Source: DATLWN01 sp963764315 (lineage in GTDB: Bacteria; Pseudomonadota; Zetaproteobacteria; Mariprofundales; Mariprofundaceae). Taken from it: 64,000 nt of DNA. The notes beneath the pieces are model-generated. The model saw nothing but the letters and a program-made list of their open reading frames with translations, made no database searches and was not told where the DNA came from. The stretch spans positions 186,001 through 250,000 of the forward strand of contig CAVXSB010000009.1 in the NCBI GenBank assembly GCA_963764315.1. The letters run 5' to 3'. Positions within the stretch are counted from its first letter, which is position 1; each line of letters opens with the position of its first letter. Positions 15,774-25,262 of the stretch are shown piece by piece. Position numbers and translations under genes: made by a program.

Positions 15774-18700
15774 ATGGTGAGAGCATCCATGCGTTACCTT
15801 ATGGCATCGGGCATGTCTCGATCGTACAATACCTTCGTGTCCCGGACGGCCGTAACGTCCCCCCCCGTTTTTCGACGAGAGCTCCTCCAGGATTATGTTT
15901 TTTGGGTACTCAGGGCTTTGCCGTTGTCCACCCTGGTGTGCGGCATCATGTTTTCGTGTTCCGTGCCGGCGGTGGCTGCGACGCTCACCGTCAGCGGCAC
16001 TTCGCCCCATAACGTTTCGGGTAATGAAACCTATTCCTTGGTAACCGTCGGCAGCAATGCCGGCGACGCCAGCACGATCAACGTCAATGCCGGCAACACC
16101 CTGACGACGGGTTCGTCGAGCACCACCGGTACGCTGCTTGGTCACAATGCCACGGCGACGGGTACGCTCAATGTCAGCGGGACGGGCGCCAAGTTTACCG
16201 ACAAGGGCAATACCTACATCGGCGAGCTCGGCACGGGTGCGATCAACATCTCTTCCGGCGGCTCCGTCTCTACGGGCTCTGTTTCGACCAATACGACCTA
16301 TTTGGGCTCTCAGAGCGGCGCCAGTGGTACCGTGACCGTCGACGGCAGCGGCTCGAGCTGGACCAACACCGGTACGCTCTCGCTCGGACTGAATGGTAAC
16401 GGCAAGCGCACTGTTCAGGTTCAGAATGGCGGCAGCGCAGTCATCAACGGCAGCGTCAATGTCGACAAGGGGAACGTGACCGTCACCGGTGCGGGTAGTA
16501 CATTTACAGGCAATAACAACGGCGGACATTTATACAGCGGCTCCCGGCTTGTTGTCTCCAACGGTGCTACGGCGAATTTCATCTCGTCGGTCCCCTCTGT
16601 CGGCAGTTTCTATGTCACCGGTGGTTCCGCGTTGCAGATTGACGGCACGGGAACCAGCATGCGCGTGCACGATTCCTCCGACAACGCAGCGTGGCTTTCT
16701 ATCATCTCCGGCAGCAGTGCTTCCCTGACCAATGGCGCCCATCTCTTTACCGACGGGGCCTTTATCGGTGGGGCAGATCCGACTCAGGCGCAAATGACCG
16801 TCAGCGGTCCGAACACGCGCTGGGATTCGACGGTTCGCATCTATGTCGGTGGCCAAAGCGGAGGCACCAGCACCGGCAACGGGAAGCTCACCGTATCGGG
16901 CGGTGCGACGGTCACCTCCGCCACCGGCGGCGTGGCCCTGGATACCAATTTCATCGGCGAGATGATTCTGACCGGTCAGGGCACGACCTTTTCAGCCAAC
17001 GCCAACCCGTCGATCAGTGCCCTCGGAAATTTCTATGTCTCCTATGGCGGTACAGGCACCGTGCTGGTGACCGATGGCGCGCTGCTTCATGCCGACCATC
17101 ACATCAGCATTGCCTCGGCGAGTGGTAGCACCGGCACGCTCTCCATCGGCGCGGCACAAGGTTCCGCAGCCGCCGCACCCGGCAGCGTGACCACGCCGAG
17201 CATCGATTTCGGTTCCGGCACCGGCAAGCTGGTCTTCAACCACACCAGCACGGACTACGTGTTTGCGCCCAACATCACCGGTGCGGGGAGCGTCGGACTG
17301 TATTCGGGCACGAACCGTTTCACAGGTAACCTTTCAGGCTACACAGGCACCATGACTGTGGACGGAGGCACCCTCTTCGATGCTGACGGACAGACCGTGA
17401 GTGTGGGCGGTAATTACCAGCAGAACGCCGCCGGCACTCTCAAGGTGGGCATAGGCTCCGGCAAATTCTCGGTGGCCGGCTCAGCCTCCTTCGCTGCAGG
17501 TAGCGGCATCAATGTCGATGTGGCAGGTGCTAATACGCTGGCGGCCGGTGAGAAGTTTTCCAGTGTGGTCAGTGCCGGCACCCTGAATGCCAGCACCTTC
17601 AACCTGAGCGACAACTCGGCACTGTTCGACTTCACCGCCACGGTCAACGGCAATTCCATCGACCTAAGCGCACACAAGGCGGGCAGTGTTGTGGGAAGCG
17701 TCGACAGCACCGGCCTCTACAGCGGTGCCGGGGCGGCGCGGGTTCTGGACGGATTCGTCGCCAGTGGCACAACCGGCAACGACGTCGCCAATGTGGTCAC
17801 TGCCCTTGGCGAGCTCCCCACTCAGCAGCAGGTCAGCAATGCGGTAGCCGAAACCCTGCCATTGATGGTCACCGGCATTGCCAACGTCGCCATCGGTACG
17901 CTCCAGGCCACCAGTCAGGTGATCCAGGCACGTCAGGCGGGTTTTATCGGCCTGTCTGCCGGCGACAGCTTCCCGGTTACCAAGAACTTCTGGGTGAAGC
18001 CGGTTGGCAGCTGGGCACGCCAAGGGGCGCGCAATGGCGTGAGTGGTTATAACGCGGTCGGCAACGGGCTGGTGAGCGGCATCGACAGCAGCGTTGGTGG
18101 CAATACCCGCCTCGGCCTTGCCTTCTCCTATATGAATACCAACGTGGATGGCCGGGACACAGCGTCCGGCAATAACGCCAAGGTCGATGCCTACCAAGCC
18201 ATTTTCTATGGCAGCCATACGCTGGACTCGATGCCCGCCGTGGAGGTCAACTGGCAGGCGGACGCAGGCATCAACCATAACCGGGGGTCCCGGTACATCA
18301 GCTTCATGAATCGTAAGCGTGGTCCAGATATGACAGCTATACCGGTCATCTTGGTCTCGGGATATCTCGTGCCATTCACCTCAGTCGTGTCACCACGATT
18401 ATCCCGAATCTGCGCGCCGACTACTCGTACATCAATGATCGGGGCTATACCGAAACGGGGGCCGATGCACTGAACCTGAGGGTGGGTGGCAACGATAACC
18501 AGCAGTTGATTGTGATGGGCAAAGCCCACGTCAGCCGGGCCCTTAACGACAGAACCAGCCTGGTCGCCAGCGCCGGGGTCGGAGACGATCTGTTGAACCA
18601 TCGGAATAGCCTGACCGCTTCGTACATTGGCGGTGGCACCGCCTTTGTGACCCAGGGTCTGAAGCGCTCTCCCTGGCTGGCGCAAGCGGGGATGGGAATC

Positions 18701-18804
18701 GTCTTCAAGCGAGCGAGAGCACCCAAGTCACCGCACGCTACAACGTGGAGACAAGTGCTTTTCTTGGGCAAACCGCTTCGGTCAAGTTTCGCGAGATGTT
18801 TTGA
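15774..18804 (+). pseudogene. Type V autotransporter adhesin-like protein, frameshifted in the beta-barrel
   Basis: Secreted/outer-membrane autotransporter, about 1010 residues if frames are joined. A long N-terminal extension ends in a hydrophobic core and a cleavage-like site (CSVPAVAA before TLTVSG, about residue 69). The passenger is a Gly/Ser/Thr/Asn-rich beta-helix with repeating units such as GTLNVSGTGAKFTDKGNTYI and VTVDGSGSSWTNTGTLS. The barrel begins near NFWVKPVGSWARQGARNG (about residue 740). Two one-base deletions break it: near 18316 (after SFMNR; continues WSRYDSYTGHLGLG one frame back) and near 18707 (after GIVF; continues SESTQVTARYNVETSAFLG). The restored protein ends SVKFREMF, with the terminal Phe expected for Bam-assembled barrels. 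As read, the barrel is truncated and the protein cannot be displayed. Confidence 0.88.
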
Positions 18805-18964
18805 CCAGGGGCGGTACGTCGGCAAATTCGGCGGCCTCCGCTGCGCTTCGAATTTGGTCGGAAGGACGGACTCCGCATGGGTGCAGAAGCCCTGCCTCAT
18901 GGCATAGGATGCCGGACATCGGTCTTCCAGGAGATGTGCATATCTGTGTCCTGACGCCATCGGC

Positions 18965-19804
18965 ATGATCAAGGTGTCGACTCAATGGAGAGCTTGGATT
19001 GCGCTGCTATTGGTTGCGGTGCTGTCCGGCTGCGCCACTCCATCGATAGAGGCCAGGCAGGCCGCCACGGAAAAGATGGCGCAAGACGCCGGCTGGCGGC
19101 AGTTGAATCTGGACGTGGGCACATTCGTTCTGGCCGCCTTCATGCCGCCTTCCCTTACGAAGACCGATAGGCTGACCGTTTACATTGAGGGCGACGGGCT
19201 GGCCTGGCTCGACCCTGAAACCCCCTCGCTTGATCCGACGCCAATCGATCCGCTTGCGCTGAAGCTGGCGATCCGGGACCGCAGTCACCACGCGGTCTAT
19301 CTGGCGCGGCCATGCCAGTATGTAACCGGAGATAATCGGCGCAATTGCACAAACACGTACTGGACCGACCGTCGCTTTGCTCCGGAAGTGATCGCCGCGG
19401 AAAATCGTGCAATCAATCTATTGCGTCTGCGCTACGGTGCTCGGCAGCTGGTACTGGTGGGCTACTCTGGCGGAGGAGCTGTGGCGGCATTGGTCAGTGC
19501 AAGACGCAAGGACGTTAGCCGCCTGGTGACGGTGGCAGGCAATCTGGACACCACGCTATGGGCAGCAAAAAAGCATCTCAGCCCGCTGCGCGGCTCCATG
19601 AATCCCGCAGATGCCTGGCGTTCGCTGCTTCGGATTCCGCAAGTGCATTTCGTCGGCGGACGGGACAAGGTCATGGGGCCGGAATTCGCCAAAGCGTATC
19701 GGAATCGGTTTCCGCAGGGACGACGACCGAAAGTGGTCGTGATTCCGAGCTTTGATCACCATTGCTGTTGGGTAAAGGGGTGGCCGCAGCTGATGCGGTA
19801 TTGA
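18965..19804 (+). CDS. Putative lipoprotein with alpha/beta-hydrolase fold
   Basis: A 279-residue lipoprotein: signal peptide with lipobox LSGC, lipidated Cys23. The mature part looks like an alpha/beta hydrolase, with the nucleophile elbow GYSGGG (Ser168), a strand-rich start (LTVYIEGDGLAW) and late FVGGRDKVMG and SFDHHCCW segments that could carry the acid and His. Several Cys residues (117, 128 and the late CC) may form periplasmic disulfides. The substrate is unknown. It follows the broken autotransporter by 160 bases and converges with maeB; repeat copy C fills the space between them. Confidence 0.72.
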   Translation: MIKVSTQWRAWIALLLVAVLSGCATPSIEARQAATEKMAQDAGWRQLNLDVGTFVLAAFMPPSLTKTDRLTVYIEGDGLAWLDPETPSLDPTPIDPLALKLAIRDRSHHAVYLARPCQYVTGDNRRNCTNTYWTDRRFAPEVIAAENRAINLLRLRYGARQLVLVGYSGGGAVAALVSARRKDVSRLVTVAGNLDTTLWAAKKHLSPLRGSMNPADAWRSLLRIPQVHFVGGRDKVMGPEFAKAYRNRFPQGRRPKVVVIPSFDHHCCWVKGWPQLMRY

Positions 19805-19832
19805 TGCCTGCTTTTGACTGGCGTGCCGGTTT

Positions 19833-19930
19833 CGGTCGCCCGCAGGGCGAGGGGCATAGATGCCCCAAGTCAACAATGGCGCTGATCCGTTCGCCAGCCC
19901 CGCCCATGCAGCGACCCGGCCGGGGGTGGA
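19833..19930 (-). repeat. Dispersed repeat, copy C (3' half only, inverted)
   Basis: The reverse complement of the 3' half of copies A and B. It carries the H3 hairpin GGGGCAT-AG-ATGCCCC (19851-19866), GTCAACA, then GCGCTGATCCGTTCGCCAGC and CCCGCCCATG. The H1/H2 half is missing. It sits in the convergent space between the lipoprotein hydrolase and maeB. Confidence 0.85.
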
Positions 19931-19951
19931 AGGCCCCCGGATTCCCTCGGG

Positions 19952-22219
19952 CTACTGCGCGTTGGCGGCGCGGGCGGCGGCGATGGCGGCCATGTTGACG
20001 ATGTCGTCGACCGAGGCGCCGGTCTGCAGCACGTGCACCTGCTGCGGAAGTCCCAGCAGGATCGGGCCGATGGCGGTGCCCCCGCCCAGCTCGCGCAGCA
20101 GCTTATAGGCGATATTGCCGGCCTGCATGGTCGGGAAGACCAGCACGTTGGCCGCCTCCTTCAGCTTGCTGAACGGGTACTGGGCCAGGATGGCATCGTT
20201 GACCGCGGTGTCGGCCTGCATCTCGCCGTCGATCACCATGCCCGGATGCCGCTCGTGCAGGATGCGCGTGGCCTCGGCCACCTTCTGCGGCTCCGGGTGA
20301 TCGACGCTGCCGAAGTTCGAGAACGACAGCATGGCCACGCGGGGCTCGGCGCCCAGCGATTGCGCCGTCTCGGCGGCCAGTTCCGCCAGCTCCGCCAGTT
20401 GCTCCGGGTCCATGTCCACATTGACGGTGCAATCGGCCAGGAAGTAGGCGCCCTTATCCATGATCATCACGTACATGCCATAGACATGGTGACGCTCGCC
20501 CGCATCCGTGTGGCCGAGCACGCGCAGCACCGGGCGCAGCACGTTCGGGTAATGGGCGGTGCGCCCGGACATCATGCCGTCGGCGAAGCCCTGGCGTACC
20601 AGCATGGCGCCGAGCACATTGCGGTCGGTGCGCAGCAGGGCCGCCGCCTCGTGGCGCAGGATGCCGCGGCGGTTGCGGTCGAAGTAATAGGCGTCGGCCA
20701 GGCTGTCGAAGCGGGCATTGTGGCTGTCTGGATCGATGATCTCGATGCCGGCGAGATCCAGCCCGAGCTCCGCCGCATGCGTTTGAATGACACTGGACTG
20801 GCCGATCAGCATCGGCTTGGCGATGCCCTGCTCATGCATGACGACGGCGGCGCGGATGACGGTGGCGTCGTCGCCCTCCGGCAGCGCCAGGCGCAGCGGC
20901 TTGCTGCGCGCCTTATCGAAGATCCAGCGCATGAACAGCCGGGAGCGGTCGATGCGACCGGCCAGCTGGTGGGCATAGGCCTCGATATCAACGATGGGTT
21001 TGCGCGCCACCCCGGATTCGGTGGCGGCCTTGGCCACGGCGGCCGGCACCATCTCGATCAGGCGCGGGTCGAAGGGTTTCGGCAGGATGTATTCGGGGCC
21101 GAAGCTCATGCGCTTGCCGCCATAGGCCTTACTGACCGCATCCGGCACGTCCTGGCGTGCCAGCTCGGCCAGGGCCCGCACCGCCGCCATCTTCATGGCC
21201 TCGTTGAATACGGTGGCGCCGACGTCCAGGGCACCTCGGAACAGGAAGGGGAAGCCCAGCACGTTGTTGACCTGGTTCGGGTGATCCGAGCGGCCGGTGG
21301 CCATGATCAGGTCCTTGCGCGTGGCCATGGCCACGTCGTAATCGATCTCCGGCGTCGGGTTGGCCATGGCGAACACGATGGGCTTGTCGGCCATGGCGCG
21401 CAGCATGTCCGGGGAAACCATATTGCCCTGCGACAGGCCGACGAACACGTCGGCGCCGCGCATGGCCTCATCCAGCGTGCGCTCGGGGCGCTCGGTGGCG
21501 AAATAGGCCTTGTGCGGCGGCAGGTCCTTCTGGCCCTTGTGGATGACGCCGGAGCGGTCGAGGAACAGGATGTTCTCGCGTTTGGCGCCCAGCTCCTCGA
21601 TCAGCTTCATGCAGGCGAAGCCTGCGGCACCGGCGCCGAGGCAGACGATGTTGACGTCCTCGATCTTCTTGTCCTGCAGGATCAGGGCGTTCAGCAGGCC
21701 GGCGGCGGTGATGACGGCGGTGCCGTGCTGATCGTCGTGCAGCACCGGGATGCTGACGCGCTTCTTCAGCTCCTCCTCGATGATGAAGCATTCCGGGGCC
21801 TTGATGTCCTCGAGGTTGATGCCGCCGAAGGTCGGCTCGAGGCTAGCCACCGTCTCCACGAAGGCCATGGGATCGGTCTCGGCGATTTCCAGGTCGAATA
21901 CGTCGATGTCGGCAAAGCGCTTGAACAGCACGCCCTTGCCCTCCATCACCGGCTTGCTGGCCAGGGGCCCGATATTGCCCAGGCCCAGCACCGCGGTGCC
22001 GTTGGAGATCACCGCCACGAGGTTGGCGCGCGCCGTGTATTCGTCGGCCAGTTCAGGATCGGCGGCGATGGCGAGGCATGGCTCGGCCACGCCCGGCGAG
22101 TAGGCCAGCGACAGGTCCCGCTGGGTGACGCAGGGCTTGGTCGGCTGCACGCTGATCTTTCCGGGGTGCGGAAGCCGATGGTAGGCGAGGGCCTCTTCGC
22201 GCTGCGAATCCTTGGACAT
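19952..22219 (-). CDS. maeB: NADP-dependent malic enzyme (malic enzyme-phosphotransacetylase fusion)
   Basis: Oxidatively decarboxylates malate to pyruvate with NADP+, feeding NADPH and pyruvate pools. 755 residues, the usual MaeB size. The malic enzyme N domain holds AYSPGVAEPCLAI and VLGLGNIGPLASKPVMEGK; the NAD(P) domain has CLGAGAAGFACMKLIEELG and the substrate motif VLHDDQHGTAV. From about residue 430 (RWIFDKARSKPLRLALPEGD) the phosphotransacetylase-like regulatory domain continues to the end. In MaeB that domain is catalytically inactive but binds acetyl-CoA as effector. ATG at 22219 has GGAGCGC upstream. It diverges from panE. Confidence 0.96.
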   Translation of the reverse strand: MSKDSQREEALAYHRLPHPGKISVQPTKPCVTQRDLSLAYSPGVAEPCLAIAADPELADEYTARANLVAVISNGTAVLGLGNIGPLASKPVMEGKGVLFKRFADIDVFDLEIAETDPMAFVETVASLEPTFGGINLEDIKAPECFIIEEELKKRVSIPVLHDDQHGTAVITAAGLLNALILQDKKIEDVNIVCLGAGAAGFACMKLIEELGAKRENILFLDRSGVIHKGQKDLPPHKAYFATERPERTLDEAMRGADVFVGLSQGNMVSPDMLRAMADKPIVFAMANPTPEIDYDVAMATRKDLIMATGRSDHPNQVNNVLGFPFLFRGALDVGATVFNEAMKMAAVRALAELARQDVPDAVSKAYGGKRMSFGPEYILPKPFDPRLIEMVPAAVAKAATESGVARKPIVDIEAYAHQLAGRIDRSRLFMRWIFDKARSKPLRLALPEGDDATVIRAAVVMHEQGIAKPMLIGQSSVIQTHAAELGLDLAGIEIIDPDSHNARFDSLADAYYFDRNRRGILRHEAAALLRTDRNVLGAMLVRQGFADGMMSGRTAHYPNVLRPVLRVLGHTDAGERHHVYGMYVMIMDKGAYFLADCTVNVDMDPEQLAELAELAAETAQSLGAEPRVAMLSFSNFGSVDHPEPQKVAEATRILHERHPGMVIDGEMQADTAVNDAILAQYPFSKLKEAANVLVFPTMQAGNIAYKLLRELGGGTAIGPILLGLPQQVHVLQTGASVDDIVNMAAIAAARAANAQ

Positions 22220-22313
22220 GGGCGCTCCTTGAACTTTACAAATAAAGGGGACGCCGCATGCTACACAAAACCATGACTGACGATAGATGGCTCACAATAG
22301 TAGGGGGGACGAC

Positions 22314-23225
22314 ATGAGGATTGGCGTGGCCGGGGCCGGTGCTGTCGGCTGTCATTACGCGAGCAAGCTGAGCCAGGCGGGAACGCCGGTGGCGCTGTTG
22401 GCCAGAGGCGCACACCTGGCGGCGCTGCGCGAACACGGGCTGAAACACGAATCGATGGGCAAGATGACGACGGTACGCATGGCGGCCGGCGACGATGCGG
22501 CCATCCTGGCGGATTGCGATATCGTGCTGATCGGCGCCAAGAATACGGTATTGCCCGATATCCTCTCCCAGATCGCCCCGCACCTGGCGAAAGGGGCGCT
22601 GGTGGTGACGCTGCAGAACGGCGTGCGTGCACCCGTACTCGCCGCCGCACTTCCCGGCCATCCGGTAGCTGCCGGCTCCGCCTTCATCGGCGTGCGCATC
22701 GAGCATCCCGGCCACATCATCCATTCCGCCGCCGGTCATATCCGTTTCGCCCCATGGACCGACGATGCCACAGCTCCCCTGGAAAAGCTGGTGGCCGCCT
22801 TCCATGCCGCCGGCGTCGATGCCGCGGTGGAGCCCGATGCGCGCACCATGCTGTGGACGAAGATGCTGTGGAACTGCGGCTTCAACGCCATCACCGCCCT
22901 GACCCGGCGCTATGCGCGGGACATCGCCGCCGATCCCGACACGGCCCGCTGGGTGGAGGCGGCGATGCGGGAGACGGAGGCGGTGGCCAAGGCCGAGGGC
23001 GCACATCTCGCCGCCGATGCGGTGCAGAAGTATCTCGTGGGCAGCCGCGGCATGGGCCCGGTGAAGACGAGCATGTGGCAGGACATCGAGCACGGGCATC
23101 CGACCGAGATCGCCGACATGAACGGCCACGTCGCCGAGCTCGCCGAGGCCCACGGCCTGGCCGCGCCCGTCAACGCCATGCTCGCCAGCCTGATCCGCGC
23201 CGCTGAGGGCGCTTCCGGTCACTGA
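22314..23225 (+). CDS. 2-dehydropantoate 2-reductase family protein (PanE/ApbA-like)
   Basis: A 303-residue NADPH-dependent reductase of the ketopantoate reductase family. It shows the Rossmann start MRIGVAGAGAVGCHYASKL, the LQNGV motif after strand 5, and the C-terminal helical domain with LWNCGFNAITALT (Lys-equivalent TKMLWN) and SMWQDIEHGHPTEIADMNG, the latter carrying the family Ser and Glu. This fits PanE (pantothenate synthesis), but paralogues with other 2-keto acid substrates share these features and no other pan gene is near. ATG at 22314 with AGGGGGGAC upstream. Confidence 0.85.
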   Translation: MRIGVAGAGAVGCHYASKLSQAGTPVALLARGAHLAALREHGLKHESMGKMTTVRMAAGDDAAILADCDIVLIGAKNTVLPDILSQIAPHLAKGALVVTLQNGVRAPVLAAALPGHPVAAGSAFIGVRIEHPGHIIHSAAGHIRFAPWTDDATAPLEKLVAAFHAAGVDAAVEPDARTMLWTKMLWNCGFNAITALTRRYARDIAADPDTARWVEAAMRETEAVAKAEGAHLAADAVQKYLVGSRGMGPVKTSMWQDIEHGHPTEIADMNGHVAELAEAHGLAAPVNAMLASLIRAAEGASGH

Positions 23226-23301
23226 CCGGCTGATTCCGGCATAAGCGGTCATTAGCCTCCACTTCACATAATGATCCGCACATAACACATAAGTGATCCA
23301 T

Positions 23302-23321
23302 GTGGTCTACATATGGACCAC
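23302..23321. promoter_or_regulatory. Inverted repeat upstream of hipBA, candidate HipB operator
   Basis: GTGGTC (23302-23307), 8-base spacer, GACCAC (23316-23321), eight bases before the -35 hexamer. Position fits autorepression by HipB, although the sequence is unlike the E. coli hip operator (TATCC-N8-GGATA). Confidence 0.5.
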
Positions 23322-23329
23322 GGCTATCA

Positions 23330-23358
23330 TTGACAACAAAAAGAGACGGATCTATATT
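23330..23358 (+). promoter_or_regulatory. Near-consensus sigma-70 promoter of hipBA
   Basis: TTGACA at 23330-23335, exactly 17 bases, then TATATT at 23353-23358. Predicted transcription start about 23365, giving a roughly 50-base leader to the hipB ATG. It is one of the best promoter matches in the window and shows that TTG at 23358, inside the -10, cannot be the hipB start. Confidence 0.8.
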
Positions 23359-23385
23359 TGATTCGTATAAAGAACATAAGGGTAT

Positions 23386-23402
23386 CTTATGCTCCATATA
23401 AG
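23386..23402. promoter_or_regulatory. Inverted repeat in the hipBA leader
   Basis: CTTAT (23386-23390), 7-base spacer, ATAAG (23398-23402), just before the hipB start and overlapping its ribosome-binding stretch TAAGG. It may be a second HipB site or be coincidental. Confidence 0.35.
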
Positions 23403-23414
23403 GATCAAGATTGG

Positions 23415-23756
23415 ATGATGAAGAAAACCATTACACGCACCTACTCTCACTACACCCGTGACGCCACCGCTCTGCTTGGTGGCTTGATCCGAGTAGCGCG
23501 CAAAGAGCGTAAGCTTACTGCTCAAGAAGCGGCAGACCGTGCGGGCATTTCTCGAGGGTTGCTGCAGCGTATCGAAAAAGGAGACCTGAAGTGCGAAATT
23601 GGAGCGGTATTCGAAGTGGCAGCCATTGTTGGAGTCCCGCTATTTGATGCAGATCAAACCAAGATGGCGCTCTATCTAAACCAGACTAATGACAAGTTAG
23701 CCCTTCTGCCGAAGTCCGTCCGCAAGAAGTCGAAGGCGGTTTATGATGAATTCTAG
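23415..23756 (+). CDS. hipB: HipB-like antitoxin, XRE-family transcriptional regulator
   Basis: A 113-residue DNA-binding antitoxin. An N-terminal tail MMKKTITRTYSHYT leads to a helix-turn-helix of the Cro/C1 type (about residues 24-75: LIRVARKERKLTAQEAADRA, GISRGLLQRIEKGD) and a basic C-terminal tail KSVRKKSKAVYDEF. It is expected to bind HipA and repress the operon. The start is set by the promoter (the upstream open frame overlaps the -10); ATG at 23418 is equally possible. The hipA ATG lies 14 bases inside its 3' end, showing coupled translation. Base composition is clearly more AT-rich than flanking genes. Confidence 0.88.
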   Translation: MMKKTITRTYSHYTRDATALLGGLIRVARKERKLTAQEAADRAGISRGLLQRIEKGDLKCEIGAVFEVAAIVGVPLFDADQTKMALYLNQTNDKLALLPKSVRKKSKAVYDEF

Positions 23757-25005
23757 GAGGGAGAAGGAAGCCTTTGTATGGATATGGTTGCCGGGCGAAG
23801 CCAAACCTATCGTGGCTGGACGCTTGGAGGCTGATAACGGCAATGTGTTGTTCAACTACGGTAAAAGTTATCTAGATCGCATTGGGGATCACAACCCCGC
23901 CATCCCAATTTATGAACCTGAATTGCCATTGAAAGCTGGCAGCTTACCCTTGCCTGATGGCTTGGCTATCCCCGGCAGCATCCGAGATGCTTCCCCTGAT
24001 GCATGGGGGCGGCGCGTAATCATCAACAAAATGCTAGGGCTTAAAGGCGCTGACACGGATACAAGCGAGTTAGATGAGCTAACCTATCTATTGGAATCAG
24101 GCTCTGACCGAATTGGAGCGCTCGATTTCCAGCGTTCTGCGACTGAGTATATTCCTCGCGGCCCGGACAACATCAGCATAGAAGAATTAATTCAATCTGC
24201 CGAACGAGTCGAAAAAGGCGTGCCTCTTACACCGGAACTGGATCATGCGTTGTTTCATGGTAGCTCTATTGGCGGTGCCCGTCCTAAAGCCTTAATCCAG
24301 GATAAACAAAAGAAATACGTAGCAAAATTCTCATCCAGTTCTGATCACTACAGCGTCGTCAAAGCTGAGTTCATAGCAATGAGGCTAGCCGCATTGGCTG
24401 GTTTGGATGCTGCTCGGGTTGAACTGAAAAAAGCGGCGTATAAAGATGTCCTTCTAGTAGAACGATTTGACCGAAATCCAAAAGGCCATGAGTGGACACG
24501 GAAGGCAATAGTTTCAGCACTCACGATACTTGGCCTCGATGACATGACGGCTCGCTACGCCAGTTACGAAACGCTAGCCGAAATAATTCGCCACAGATTT
24601 ATCGATCCAAAAGACACATTAAAGGAACTGTTTTCCCGGATGGTCTTTAATATTCTGTGTGGTAATACCGATGACCACGCCCGTAATCATGCAGCGTTCT
24701 GGGATGGCAAACAATTGGCTTTGACTCCGGCCTATGACATTTGCCCCCAACTCCGTTCCGGTAATGAGGCTTCGCAAGCCATGTTGATCTCTGGTGATAA
24801 TAATCTCAGTCAGTTAAAAATATGCCTTAAGTCTGCTCGTAACTTCTTAATTTCCGAAGCGGAGGCTCGATCAATATTCGAAAGCCTAACAGAGACAATC
24901 AAACTGAACTGGAATGGTGTTTGTGAGGAAGCTGAATTGAACGAAACTGACAAAAGACTTTTATGGGGAAGGGTATTTCTAAACCCCTATTCGATGGAGC
25001 AATAG
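23743..25005 (+). CDS. hipA: HipA-like Ser/Thr kinase toxin
   Basis: Toxin of a type II hipBA module, 420 residues. E. coli HipA phosphorylates glutamyl-tRNA synthetase and so halts translation and promotes persistence; relatives hit other synthetases. The kinase core looks intact: the glycine-rich, self-phosphorylating loop GSSIGGARPK (173-182), the ATP-binding Lys in KYVAKFSS, the catalytic loop GNTDDHARNH (307-316) and the metal-binding YDICP (331-335). The N-terminal HipA domain spans about 10-130. Overlaps hipB by 14 bases. AT-rich composition and position beside a tRNA gene suggest acquisition by transfer. Confidence 0.92.
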   Translation: MMNSRREKEAFVWIWLPGEAKPIVAGRLEADNGNVLFNYGKSYLDRIGDHNPAIPIYEPELPLKAGSLPLPDGLAIPGSIRDASPDAWGRRVIINKMLGLKGADTDTSELDELTYLLESGSDRIGALDFQRSATEYIPRGPDNISIEELIQSAERVEKGVPLTPELDHALFHGSSIGGARPKALIQDKQKKYVAKFSSSSDHYSVVKAEFIAMRLAALAGLDAARVELKKAAYKDVLLVERFDRNPKGHEWTRKAIVSALTILGLDDMTARYASYETLAEIIRHRFIDPKDTLKELFSRMVFNILCGNTDDHARNHAAFWDGKQLALTPAYDICPQLRSGNEASQAMLISGDNNLSQLKICLKSARNFLISEAEARSIFESLTETIKLNWNGVCEEAELNETDKRLLWGRVFLNPYSMEQ

Positions 25006-25197
25006 GCAAATTCAGAATGCGCTCAAACCAGCAGAGTAGTGCAGAAATCCAGTGAGCTAGAGCGATATAATTCGGCGCCCTGGGTGAGGGCCCACATTTG
25101 GCCGAACGCCGCCAGTGGCCATATGGCAGCGCGTCGGGCATGAGATCGGTGCGGCTTGGAGTTGCCATCAACCTGCCCCTTGCCTATGATGCGCGCC

Positions 25198-25234
25198 CCG
25201 ACAGACCCGCTCGCTACGAGCAGGGACTTGTCGG
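25198..25234 (+). other. Interrupted hairpin upstream of tRNA-Val
   Basis: CCGACA (25198-25203) pairs with TGTCGG (25229-25234); inside, CCC pairs with GGG and GCTCG with CGAGC around loop CTA, about 14 pairs with small internal loops. It ends 28 bases before the tRNA. It could be a terminator-like structure without a T run, or part of an old mobile element. Confidence 0.4.
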
Positions 25235-25262
25235 TCGGTCGTTGGAATACAACGAAGGTTAT

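Noticed and set aside
15600..16529. A 309-codon minus-strand frame opposite the autotransporter
   Set aside because: Antisense of the repetitive passenger domain; no recognisable product.
20033..22276. A 747-codon plus-strand frame antisense to maeB
   Set aside because: Composition is typical of high-GC antisense frames (His/Arg/Gly-rich) with no family resemblance; maeB is certain on the other strand.
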